64,000 nt of DNA from Struthio camelus. Taxonomy: Eukaryota; Chordata; Aves; Struthioniformes; Struthionidae. The position numbers and the translations under genes were made by a program. The stretch is from contig NC_090945.1 of assembly GCF_040807025.1 (NCBI RefSeq), forward strand, positions 40,417,088 through 40,481,087, written 5' to 3'. How positions within the stretch are numbered: position 1 is the first letter of the stretch; each line of letters opens with the position of its first letter. The notes under the pieces were generated by a model. The model saw nothing but the letters and a program-made list of their open reading frames with translations. It did not search any database and was not told the origin of the DNA. Shown here in pieces: positions 37,801 through 49,800 of the stretch.

Positions 37801-40800
37801 AAATACATGTAGGTATACACAGATTATTTAACACACTGAAAAAAGCCACATATTATTTTTAAGGTGTTTTTCATTTTCGTACTGAAATGTTTCTCAGCTG
37901 TTTATATATGAACAACCTAGTGGCTTTGAAACTGCTGTTCAGAGAAATGAAGCTGAGCTGAAGGGATTTATGGGACAGTGGCATAATTTTGCTATCAATA
38001 TGTATAATGTACCTCATAGTTAACAGCTTGAATGCAGACCATCCATCAAATACAGATACTAAGATCAGTCATGTTAGCTATCAAGTGGAGTATTTGCATT
38101 TATTGACTTTGGAGCACAAAAATAACATTGCTTGATTTGCTTTGAGGCTATAAGTATTTTTAATTTACTCACAGATTTTACTAATATTAAGAACTCTGAT
38201 TCGTGAATATTTTTAATTGAACTACAATTTTTATACACCTGTAGCATTTCAGTTTTAATCTTCTGGCACTCTATACTGCACGGAGCAGGAATATTCCTGA
38301 GAGAGTTATATAATTATGAGCCTTCCTTTAAGCTGAAAAGCAGCAAAAGAGAACAGAAATCACATTGACAGCACCAGCCTTGAAAGAACATTGTCTTTAG
38401 GCCAAACTGAGATTAGAGTTTGCTTGAGAAATAAAATCCATCTAAGAAGATATTGCAAGCAAGTCCATAGGTTAGAGGAATGTTAGAAATCTAAAAGGAG
38501 TAGAGGAGAAGTAGGGCACTGTACAGCAAATACAATTGCCCAGGAGTGATAAGACACTGGAATTCAAGGTTTTATACTGGGATCTGGAGAGTATGTGCTT
38601 CTAATAAGAATGAACTACCTGTCCTTCCTAACCTCAATTCATCACAATACTTTTCCTTTCATTTTTCCTAGTCCTGTCTCTTCCCTATCACTGAGTCTTC
38701 CTCTCTTTCACCTATCTCAATTAATTAGCTACAATTTCTACTCCACTAATTAATTAAAGTTTTTGCTTCCTAGTCTTACATCTCCACACTTGCCTCTAAG
38801 TACTAACCCATCCCATTGCCCTCATTATTGGTTCTCCCATACTCCCTAGTACTCAGATTTGTCGCCTCTGTCTTATTTCCAGTCCAGATTTGCTTACCAT
38901 GGCTAACCTTTTTCTCCATTATCATCTCATGAAACGAGAATTTCCCACAACTTTATTCAGGCTGTTATACCAATGGTAAGTTGGAGACAGGCTAGAGGAA
39001 TGGATCAGCACAGCGAAACTCTTGGTGCTGCAGACCCAGCATCCACACTATATGCCTTTTAGAGTGTTTTCCTTTGGACAGCTAAAGTCTGGTCTTGGGT
39101 CCTGAAGACCTTTTGGATATGATGGAGTAGATCTTTCAGTATAGAGATAGTGAAGAGTAGTTGATTTTTTATTTAGATATTCAGTAGCTACACTGTAGAA
39201 GTACCTTGACAATAGCATACTTCAGTATTACTATTTCAAATCATATGTTTGTTTTTATATCTGGAAATGCAGGTAATGCTGCAGGCTAGAAAACTTAAGG
39301 GAATCAAGGGCTGCCAGTTGGACAAGCTTATGGGGAATGTACGAGTGATACATTATTCACACCAGTAAATTCTCCTTGTTATTTCTTTCCAGTCCACTGA
39401 ATGGAAATATACTACAAAGGAAAATAATATTGAAACTTTTTCCAGTAATTCTTCAAAGCTATCCCACTATTAATCACTGGAGTTCACGTCATCCAGGTAA
39501 GAATGCACAGTATTCCAAAATATTGCCAACATTTGTCTTTATTGATCGTGTACTGGCATCAAATCACATTATCTTATTCTCAGAACACTGTGAAAAAATA
39601 AGAACTTCAGCTTCACTACCATCTGGATCACAGATCATCCCATAAAATGTGTTCAGGTTGACAGTAGGTCTTTGAAGTACTTATTTAGTATTATGTTTCT
39701 GATATTGTTACCTGTTGTGCCCTGCCACAATCCATTGTGGAAAAAATACCACCCCACTACAGTCTAAATTTATGAAAATATTATTTTCTCCTTAGAAAAT
39801 TGTCTATCTGTAGTTAGGTATTTAGAGTGCTTTTGCAGCAGCAATACTGTAATTCCCTAGTGCTTCCTCAGCATGTTAGTTACCCTCAACAGCCTGCAAT
39901 TCAAGCAGGTGCTGAAGGTGGTGAACTTGTCAGCATCTTTTTGGAGGCACTCAGTACCTTACAGGATTCGGCTTCAGTTCAGCAAGCACTTCAGCAATGC
40001 CTAAAAGTAAATTGTGTGTCTAAGTGCTTTACCTAATAGGGGTGGACATGAAGAAGCCCTTAACCAATTCAAAATATGAAAGTTATTAAAAGGAATTATT
40101 TCAAAGCTATAAACCAATTTTGAGATAGTTCTTAATCTACACAAAGAGATGTAATCTAAATGGATTTATAGGATTGGATTCCTAATCCTGCCCACCACAC
40201 TACTGGATGAGAGCCTAAAAACTCTTCTGCACGAGGAGTCCTATCACACATGTAGAATCAGTGAGCCTGTTCTTGCCTAAATAAAGCAAATAAGACTTGA
40301 TCCTCTATAGCTCAGCCCATTTCTGCTCAATCCTGTGAACCACTGAACTGAGTAATGTTAATTCCATTATATTCATTAAAAAATCAAAAACAAAGCTAAG
40401 AAAGAGTGCTCAGTTCTTCATGCAATTGGAAATTAATGAGAACAATCGTTCAATAATGGGTTCTCCGCGTTCTATTCAGCTGTCCTGTTTATAGGGTAAT
40501 GAATAGATTTTGATCTTTTTGATGAAGGAAATAATGAAGGCTGTTGTTTCAATGCCACACCTGGTCATGACTGAGTAAGTCATCCTAAAGTAGAATGAAC
40601 ATTCTGTGAGCTGAGTAAAGCTATGGAAACTGAGTCCAGTTTAAATCTCCTTCTGTGTTCAGGACTCATGCATTTTCATTCTTTTCTGTCCATCCTCTGC
40701 GGACTGCATGCTTGTGTACTTAGTACTACCTACAAAAGTTATTTTGTCTTATGAGCTTATTTGTTATGTTTCATATATTCCAGAAGAAGAGTTCTGCGTG

Positions 40801-42904
40801 CAGTAAGTTTTAGCATGTAATTATAGTAATAGATTTTTGACTAGTGCCTTAAATCTTACGAAAGCAGTAGGAGTTTTACTTTGGTATAGATGATGGCCAA
40901 TAGACTATTTACCCATTTTATCCTACTATAAAGGCTGTAATTCTGCACAATTCTGCTGATATAAACGGAAATCAGTGCTGGTTTTGTAGCAGAGACTAAT
41001 TACTATTTTAAGGTCATTCTCAATCTCTTCTACAAGTTTTATAGGCATGGCCCATATTTATTCTTCCAGTGCTGTTAGACCCTTATATTACAGAAGAGCT
41101 GTTTGTGAGGGCAAATTATGATGGCTCTAGTCATTATCTGAAAGCTTATTAAGTTTTTATGCTCTTTCTTCCCACAAACTATGGGGAGTCAAGTATACTT
41201 ACGCTACAAGCATCCAGTTATTGTAAATGTGCTTTCAACATCTGCAATTTTAGCTAAGACTAAAGAGGTTAATGCTAACCGAATAGATGAGAAAAATGTT
41301 ACTCACTGCACAGACTAACTTAGAACTGCTAATACAGTTATCAGACTGAAGTCAGAGTTCTTGTATTAGTTAATTCTTATGTGAATTCTATGGTATTAAG
41401 AATGTCTGCTTCACATTGAAACAATGGAAAATTTTAAATGCTTTTTGCAAACCTCTTCCATTCCTTTTTCCAAGGTTGTTAGCTTTGATTTATAGTTTTT
41501 TATTTAATACTGAGTGATTTTTTTTTGTAGGACAAAGTGCATTAACTGCTTAGGGCAGTCTTACGAGTTATTTTAGGTAAATCTGCTCATAGACTAGTAC
41601 AGCTGTTAAATAATGTTATTGTGATTTTCAAGGTCATTAAATCAGGTTCTAACTTGTCATGACACCATATAAAGACAATATAAGAAACTATATAATATTT
41701 TGGAAATTAATAAGCTTGAGAATCTGTCAAGTAACAGTGTATAAAATAAACATTCACACCTCACTTTGCAGATGTGAACTTGTTCATTATAATGTATAGC
41801 AGGCTGCAACACCCACAAGGGATAAAAACCTCCCAGCAACACATTCTCTTTTCTGTAGTCACTCATCACTCATCCCTGGTATATCAGGGACAGAAAGTGA
41901 AGTGAGTGAAGTGTAAGAACCACCAACTGACATCTGACATCTATTCACCAAAAACTCCTGAAACAGCTGCAAAACTGAAAGCAGAATGGAAAATTTCACC
42001 CCAGAGAAATCACTACCGGGACTAATCAAGGGGCTAAGTAATTTGCATGCAATGATGTTGTGTTAGCATGACTGCACCACTTTTAGGATGTGATCTTATA
42101 TCTCCTTGTGGTGCTGCACTCTGCATATGGATGTATCAGTCTGCTCAGATAGCTTAACTCTTTTCATCTGATCCGGTTCAGTTAAATCCAGCCTAATCGT
42201 GTGCCCCTGCAATGGGCTACTCCTGATCTCCAGTTTGAAGATCACAGTGACAGAGCTACTATGGGGCCACCTGCAGTCCTACATAGTATACTGCAGCACT
42301 CTGTGGGAAGGTAACAGCTTATTTGGAGCAAACTTCATCAATATGGGACTGTAAAGCATTATGCTGAGCTAAAATTCTGGGAATAACAGAATTGGGTCAG
42401 CTCAGCACTTTGCTTGAGCTAGCAACCAGTCATCTGCTGAAATAGTTCACCAGGGCACAGTGCTGTGCTCGTAGGGTAATCTGGTAATCTGTGTTGCTGA
42501 CTTGTTTGGATCTAGTTTGGGCTTTCCTACATGGTGCTATGTTAAGCGAATTTTAAAATCACACATTCTGTCAATTCAAATATAAGTTTAGTTTACTGTT
42601 GAAGAGCAGACCAACATGCTATCTATATCATGCTGCAAAATGTTTCTGTTGTAGCCTGTTTAATTCTCCTGATGTTCACATCAGCTGAAAAATAAATACT
42701 TCTGCAGTTAGGGAAAAATCTGTATCAATACAACATCTCCTATTCTGATGAAATACTTTCTATTCCAAAAGTAACTGAGAAGGCTGGTAAGCAGCAGCTA
42801 CCAAAAATAACCATGTATGTAAGCAGGTCTCAATGACTTGTACCTAACCTAAGAAACTTGTTTCAAGGGCTTCTGAATATTTATATTTATTTTCAGTAAA
42901 ACTG
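34831..42904. other. Intergenic stretch, nothing recognised
   Basis: About 8 kb of AT-rich sequence. No open frame resembles a known protein, and no repeat family, tRNA or CpG island was recognised. Small TTAATTAA-type patches occur near 38717-38757. Decayed repeats too old to spot by eye may be present. Confidence 0.55.
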
Positions 42905-43340
42905 ACTAATAGAGGAGTTTTGCAAAACTGGGAAAAGCAAATGTTTATAGTTCATCTTAATGAGAATGGGAAATAACATAGCCATGGCCACATCATGTCC
43001 TACAGCAAATTAAATTTGAAGTTCTTATCAGTAAATCCCCACTTACTTAAGAGGGTGACTAGAATGATCGAAGTAACTAGAGACCTGTCAGCTTGACTTT
43101 GATAAATTGATAGAGAATTAAAGATAATTATATTTCCATCCATTAATCGAAATCATTCAACACTGTTTATGACAGATAAAATTTGACAAGCTAATTGGAC
43201 ATTGTTTTTTTATAAGATTACACAGTCAGTTGCTAAAAGTAACAGTGTCGATGTAAAATGCCTCGCAGAAATCTGAGTGTATGATATGGTACAACATAAC
43301 ATTTTGATTAAAAGACTAGAATGTAAAATCAATGAGGAAT
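42905..43340 (+). mobile_element. CR1 LINE relic, plus-strand, with reverse-transcriptase remnant
   Basis: The plus strand follows the CR1 sense consensus. It has GCAAAACTGGGAAAAGC near 42921, then GACCTGTCAGCTTGACTTTG near 43082, GATAAAGATAATTATA-like sequence, and a CAGTTGCTAAAAGTAACAGTG phrase near 43228. At 43280-43321 one frame reads YDMVQHNILIKRLE, close to the AFDMVPHNILI-KLE segment of CR1-type reverse transcriptase. The surrounding frame is broken by stops and indels, so it is inactive. The conserved phrases lie in the RT region; both the 5' and 3' parts of the element are missing. Comparison is to remembered consensus. Confidence 0.72.
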
Positions 43341-45059
43341 GGGAGGTAGAGCTGTTCAGAGCCTTGAGGTTGAAAACAAGAACAATGCCTTAGAATAAGT
43401 GCATGGCTATGTGATTCAGCATATTTGTACACACACTAAATGATGCCATTTAAAATCTGACCCATGAAAGAGTAGATGATGAACTTACTTTCACTGACAC
43501 TACTACAAAGCTGGAATCATTTTATTTACAGCTGTGAAATGAGGACAGGATGTGTTCCAGTGCACAGTTATAAACAGAATATAATATGAACATTCAGTGA
43601 GCAGGGCTCAAATCCAACCAGCTGGCAAATTTTAATTAATTGGAATCACATTGGCCCTTCAAATTGGGATAATATTAAAATGCATCGATTCTCTGTAAAT
43701 CAGGAGAGATGCTTCCTAACAAAGGTCTACTCATCAAAAGAGCACCCAGAGGGACAGCTGCCTCATCAGCACATAGCACATAGGTTTATTATGCTGAACC
43801 ACCTCTGTATCAGACACACTCACTGACTCCTTCAGACCTGACAGTGGCTGCAGGAAAGAAAGTGGTTGCTGGTTTGGACCCAACAAATGATTGGACACAA
43901 GAGAAAAAAAAATAGTGTCCTGGTGCCCCCTTTCTCACAGAAAACTCTTTAGTCCAGGATATAGGTTTGAACCTGCCTCTCAAAAACACCTTCATAAGGA
44001 AAGACACCCTTTCCCAAAAAAGGCTTGCTAGTAGTTGAAGTTCTGTAACAGGAGACAGATCGAACTCTTAAGTTTAATAAGGTTGAGAAGCATGGTGAAC
44101 TTGGATCTGTGTGTGGTGGCACCAATCACTGAATTACTGAGTAGAAAGTGCAGGCAACTGCTCTTCCATCTATCATTTAAATTATGAGTGTTAAACAAAG
44201 AGAATTTAGGCCCTAAGAAGGCTTCCTTTTTATGAAAAGACTTTCAGCTGTTAACATGCCTATCTAACGTGCTATACAGGGGCAGAGAGGAAATCATATC
44301 TATCTTTGTGGCTTTACCTACTATCTATCTATAGCAGTTTCTCAGAATGGGCACTGTTGTGAATTCAAATTTTAGATAGCAGTTCTCCTTATGCATCATG
44401 CAGGGGAGCCTTTGCATTTAACTCATGGCTGCAAAACCACTAGATATGAGAATGTTTAAATAAGGTGCTGTGACACTCAATTCCCCTTATGAATCTTCTC
44501 CTGAAAATAATACTTTGTTTGATTAGCTGGTCATTTTAAGTTTCATCACAATGTGAGCGTGAAGATCAGGCATCCTGTACTTATTAAAGCTGACATCCTG
44601 AAGGTTTTTCTAAAAATAACCTCCTACTTGGCAGAGAGAATTTCTCAATCACCTTAATCTTTTGTGGTATTTTGGGATAAAAAGACATTCCAACGACTGG
44701 AAAATTTCCAAAAGGATGTCTGGAAAATCTGCAAAAAAGTCAGATGATTCATGATTTTTTCATTCATTCAAGACATTATCCTATCATATTTTCTAGCCGA
44801 GGGTTTGAAAGGCTAGATTCATCAAGGAGATAGGCACTGAATAACTGCATCATTCAACTTCCAGGCTCTTGATCTCCAGAGAGGACTCCAGAGCCCTATA
44901 TTAGATCCTCCATGGTACATCAGGAGGTGTCTTGCTGTGGTGTGAATCACCCACAGGACCAGCATAGAGGACGTATCTGAAATCTTGCCTCTCAATGGGA
45001 CCTGAGTACTTTATCCAGGGTCACCGGTGGATGTTGATCCACTTTGGAATCCTCTCACC
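43341..45059. other. Intergenic stretch, nothing recognised
   Basis: Unremarkable AT-rich sequence between the CR1 relic and the GC-rich block. A short CTAT simple repeat lies near 44318-44334. Open frames are all short. Confidence 0.55.
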
Positions 45060-45410
45060 AAGATGTGAGAGCACATCTGGGGGCAGCCTTCCCTGTCCCT
45101 GTCCACCCCCAAGGCCTTCCCCACCAGGCCCAGGCCCAGGCCCAGGCCCAGGCCCAGGTCCCCAGTTAAACTCAGCCCCAGGCCGTTAGTCCCTGCCCTG
45201 TGATGCTGCAGTGATGCCAGCTCCAGCCCCACCACGGCCCTGCCCCTGCTTGGCCATGGGTCCCCTGACTCCCACCCCAGCCCTGACCCACAGGTGTCCA
45301 GCCGGCTTGGCCTCGGCCCAGTACTGGCCCCGCGGAGGTGCTGGACGCCCCAGGGCTGGGGTTGCCCTTGCTGCCCCTCGCTGCCCCGGTTGTTGGCTCC
45401 TTCAGCCATG
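45060..45410. other. Isolated GC-rich block of unknown nature
   Basis: About 350 bp of C-rich, plus-strand pyrimidine-biased sequence stands out sharply from AT-rich flanks, 15 kb from the PDGFC island. CpG is fairly scarce for its GC content, so it does not look like an active CpG island. It contains a CCCAGG minisatellite near its left end and several CCCTGCCCCTG-like segments. Open frames on both strands are proline/glycine-rich and low complexity, resembling no protein I know. It may be a decayed minisatellite, a repeat family I do not recognise, or a GC-biased gene-conversion hotspot relic. Confidence 0.6.
45124..45158. repeat. (CCCAGG)n minisatellite
   Basis: About six near-perfect CCAGGC hexamers in tandem inside the GC-rich block; on translation they give a proline-glycine alternation. 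Confidence 0.9.
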
Positions 45411-46599
45411 GGTACTACTGCTCACTGTGGACTAGGGAGTTCTGAATTAACCCCTGCTTCCAGGGCTGCTTGTGTATTTAGTGGAAATTACGAACATGAG
45501 CTAGAATTTCCCAACTCTGTTTTCTTTAGTTCGGTGCCCTAACAAGTGGACAGTGGAATCATTTTCCCTCATTTAATCTTGCACTCTATGCACAGTAGCA
45601 CATTTTTCAACAGGATGAATGTTTCTTTTCAAAAACCCCAAAGTAACAGATAGCCCAAGAGTCTTTTGTGAAATGTGATTTACAAACCTATGAAGATGTG
45701 GAAAGAATTGAATACAGACTCCCATTGACAGTTCTCCTGATTTTCTGACCCCAGATAAGAGGCACTGTTATTTCGTTGAAAAGATAGTTTCTGTAGTGTC
45801 ATGTTGGAAAGGACTGATATTGTACTTGTAGACTGGGAATTCTCTGAAAGCATCCTCCAGACTGGGCCCCTTCCAAGGATTCTGCTGGGGAAACACTTAG
45901 TTTCCTAATTGTTCTCCTGGGAGACCCATAGTCTGCTCAATCCAGAACCATTCAGGGCAGAAGCAGCGCCCGAGGCATCTGAAGTACGTCAAGAACTCAT
46001 AAAAGGAGACACTAGTAAGTTTAGGTGCTATCAATGCCTAGATTAAAGCAAAATGTTTTTGTTTTCTTTAATTGTTATATCAGATAGAGTCATCTCAACT
46101 GTATTTAATTCATCATTTAGACAGGTAAGTGTTTAATTAGCTTAATTATGTTTACAAAACTGGGAAAATAACATTGTTATGTCACAGATGGGAAGAATGA
46201 TGCATAAGGAAAATAAGGGATTACTGTAATATCAGTATTCCCTATTCCCTGCTATTAGTCAGAAGGCCAAATGCACTTTTCCCTGCTTTGGCAGACAGGC
46301 TTTTACTGAAGATTAAATAATGAAAACATACACTGAAGTTTGCCAAGAGGCATAGCAATGCATACCTAGAAGAGACTTCCTGTGTCATCAAGTCACCTCC
46401 CTTACCTAAAGGCTATATTTTAGAAATAATTTTCTGCAACATTGTCCACAGTATTGTAGATGAGATTTACACTTCTTTCATGAATATTTCTTCATTACTG
46501 CTTGAAATAGCAAATCTAGTCAGAAGCCTTTTAAACTGCTAGTACTCTATGCCACTAATGTATTCAGATGTCTTTTGTGTTGCAAATCCTGATAGGTCT
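45411..46599. other. Intergenic stretch, nothing recognised
   Basis: Return to AT-rich base composition. No gene, repeat family or structured RNA was recognised. Confidence 0.5.
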
Positions 46600-46860
46600 A
46601 ATCCTAATAGGCTCATAGCAGACATTTGTATTAATATCTTTTTTGCCTAAGTTTAAATTTCATCCTATTTTTCTTTTCACTATTTTTTCAACCCTCGCAC
46701 ATCTCATTCTTCCTGTATAATATAGTGCTCTTTCCTTTCTTTATAATTCCCCCCAACTCTGCCATCAGCAGATTTTGCTAACACATAACCAAAGTCATTG
46801 AGGAAATAAAGATCATTTAAGGAAAATATTAATTAAAAACCTAATTGAAGCGGCATTTCC
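46600..46860 (-). mobile_element. Possible CR1 LINE relic, minus-strand orientation
   Basis: The plus strand has TTTAAATTTCATCCTATTTT near 46650, and then CTCTGCCATCAGCAGATTTT and GCTAACAC near 46757-46783. These lie in the order and roughly the spacing of the antisense CR1 phrases for 'aatttcatctgccatttt' and 'tcatctgcaaattttgccacctcac'. The match is weak and broken, so this is tentative. Confidence 0.35.
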
Positions 46861-49800
46861 AAAGCTAGTTTAAGACAGTGTAGAATAAATAATTATTTCT
46901 TCAACCTCTTACTACTCACCAAATTATGTTCTAGTTATAGGATGGATTTAATAAAGCAAGATTACAACCATATTTTAGAACCTTGACATGAGCTATACAT
47001 AATTAATATTAAAGGAGTTCCATATTGCTGTTCAGGATATATTTGGGTGCTTTTTGTTTTCAAAAAAAAGGTATATATCAGATTAATAGTGTGTTAAAAA
47101 TATGTACAACAAAACAAATACAAAAGAAGAGAAAAGTGTTGGTCCTGAAGTAGTTGTAATTTATCAAGAAGCAAAACTGTATTAGATGAAAGTCTGGAAA
47201 AGCAGTGTCATAACTACTACATGATACAGTCATTCTTAATAAACCAAGCCAAGAATGAACTCATCTGCCTAAATATCAACTCACTGTTATTAAAAAGGTG
47301 TTTTAAGGAGAGCTGAAGGAAGCTAAGGGAATCCTGAGGGACTCAATTTTATTTTATTCAGAATTTGGAAAGAGGCACAAATATGAGTTAGGCACATAAC
47401 TTTCATTTCAGATGGTTGATATCTCTTCACTGAAACAAAACAATTTTTCTAACTTATTGAGGAAACTACCTCCACTTTATTAAACTTTAATCAAGTAGGG
47501 ACAGTTAATAGGTTTCCTACAGGGCCTGCCAGGCAGGCAGATTGGCAACAGCAATATCCTTGATGTTTTCCTGTGCTGACGAGGAGTGCAAGTTTCCAGG
47601 CCTCAGAAGTCTGAAACAGATTTGCCAGGCTGTGTTTCAAGGTCGGTCTTCGGCTGTAATCCTCAGCGAGGCAGAAGTAACTCTACATAATGTTCAGCCT
47701 CTCCTGCTTGCAGTGGAAATGAGGAGTAGGTGGATACATGGGGCAAGAGGTAAATGTTTTGACTATATCTCCTGCATCTGTGAGCAACCTTTCTGAAAGC
47801 CCTACCCAAGTGAAGACTCAAAGTTAGGGAATCAAAAATTTATAGAGTCCAGCTGGTTCACCACACTATCAGACTTCTAAAACACCATAAACAGAGTTTC
47901 CAATATAGAACTTTCCTGGAATTTCTGGTTGCAGGTCACTGGAATGAAATTAAAGTTACAAAATATTGGAATTTCCCAGTCTTACTCACATTATGAGTCA
48001 AAAGAAGTAGGATCCCAAAAGCAATTTGTAGTTAAAAAAGAAATCCCTTCTTCAGTTTTTGTTAGTAAAAGGAGACAATTTTTTTCCAGAATGCAGATAA
48101 ATAAAAAAACTACACAGAGATCTGGAATTAAAAGACTAATGAGAGTTAAAGCCTCACATTAGCATCCAGGTGATGTCTTTTGACCAGGCTCATCCTGGGA
48201 ATGGCATTATCTCAAGGCCAGATAGTAGATTACTGGTAGATCACCTACTTCTCAGCAATCCTAGCTCTCTTACCCTTTAGTTTCATAGTCACATAGCATC
48301 AGTCTAGCTACTGTTTTCTCACACCTTTGTTCTTTTTTAAGATGCTAGGTTTAGTAACATTAACCTTTGGACTCATTCTTTCTTCGTATACTAACTTCAA
48401 CTGCCATTCCTTCTCTCCCGGACACCTCTGTCTTGATGTTTTCAATGTTTTTTACTTCTCTAAGCCAGAAGCTTTTTTTTTTCAGTTAGGATAACGTAAA
48501 AACCACATCACAACATGACAGAATGTTATCAATACTAATGTTTAGAAATAATATAAAAGTAAAAATAAGGTAGGTTAGGTGAACAGAGAATGGGTTCATT
48601 GGCCATATGACAGGATTCAGCACTAAGCCCTTTGGGGCCTTAAAAGTACAGAAGACTTGGATACTTTTATAGAGGATTTTCCTTTTGGTTCATTTCCCTT
48701 CCTATGGGCCAAAAGGGTACACAGGATCTCAAGATCAAATACTGTGTAATGTGATTTAAAAATAGATCAGAACAAGTTTTTGATTTTTAAACCTCTCTTT
48801 TTGTAAGTTAAGCAAACTTTTTCTAATATTTTTGTTATTTCTTCTGAACTCTTTGATAAGCCTCAAGATTCAGAAATGGGAAATGAACTACGCTGTATAA
48901 AATGCAGCCTAGAATGAATCTCTCTAGTGAAGAGGGCTGGCTGTGGGAGCACTGGTGCTAGAGAACACTTTGAAGAGCCTTTTCATGAACTACAGGTGAT
49001 CAGGAGTTTTCTGGTAGAGTGGCTTTTGTTTAAAAACAGAAACAAAATTTTCTGCAACTGAGCTGTTTTTTGCAAATACTAACAATTATCTGCTTCTGGA
49101 AAAGTGCAAGCTGGTCTGCCTGGTTAATTGCCTATGGCTATTACTCAAACTTCTATGTGTAAGTCTAGATATATAAATGAGCAAAAGGTGAGCATACTGG
49201 ATTTGTCTTTCTTGGTGCGTCTCTTTTTATGTGGCTGGCTCTGAGATCACTGATTTGAGATGAAGATGTGATGACTTCGAGAATTTGGGAGGTGAAGTAC
49301 TGAGACTGTTCCTTTTTTCCATTTTGGAAAGCCAAGAAGTGACTTCTGACTCCTCTTCCTCCTCCTATCCCATTTTCTTCACCACATTACCACCTGTTTC
49401 TCCCCACACACAGATGCCTTCAACAAAGCAATTCCTTCTAGCTTTGTTTCTGTTTTGCTTCTAATTTACTTTAATTACCATTCCAAAAATAATTCCTTTT
49501 TTTTTTTTTTTTAATTTTGGCTAACCTCTGTTGTTTGGCATTTAGGAAGGCTATGCAGAATTCTTTGGTTTGAAATTCAGTGCCCCTATGAAGGAAAACT
49601 GATGAGAAAATACATGAGTGATCCATCCTTCTAAATTGACAAAGCAAAGATGTTGGCAGCACTGCACAGTGGATCATGTGTGGCTAGCTAGTTACATACA
49701 CAAGTAAATTGTCTAATCAGAGGAATCACAGTTTTTGGTAGCTTATGTGAACCAATTTATGTACTTGCCTTTAATTCATATTGCATCTCCTCATCACAAA

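Noticed and set aside
45011..45409. 132-codon minus-strand frame in the 45-kb GC-rich block
   Set aside because: A Gly/Leu/Pro-rich product generated by the CCCAGG array and skewed composition; not a credible protein.
47542..47796. 84-codon plus-strand frame with cysteines in a slightly GC-richer patch
   Set aside because: It starts at TTG, no domain was recognised, and the length is common by chance.
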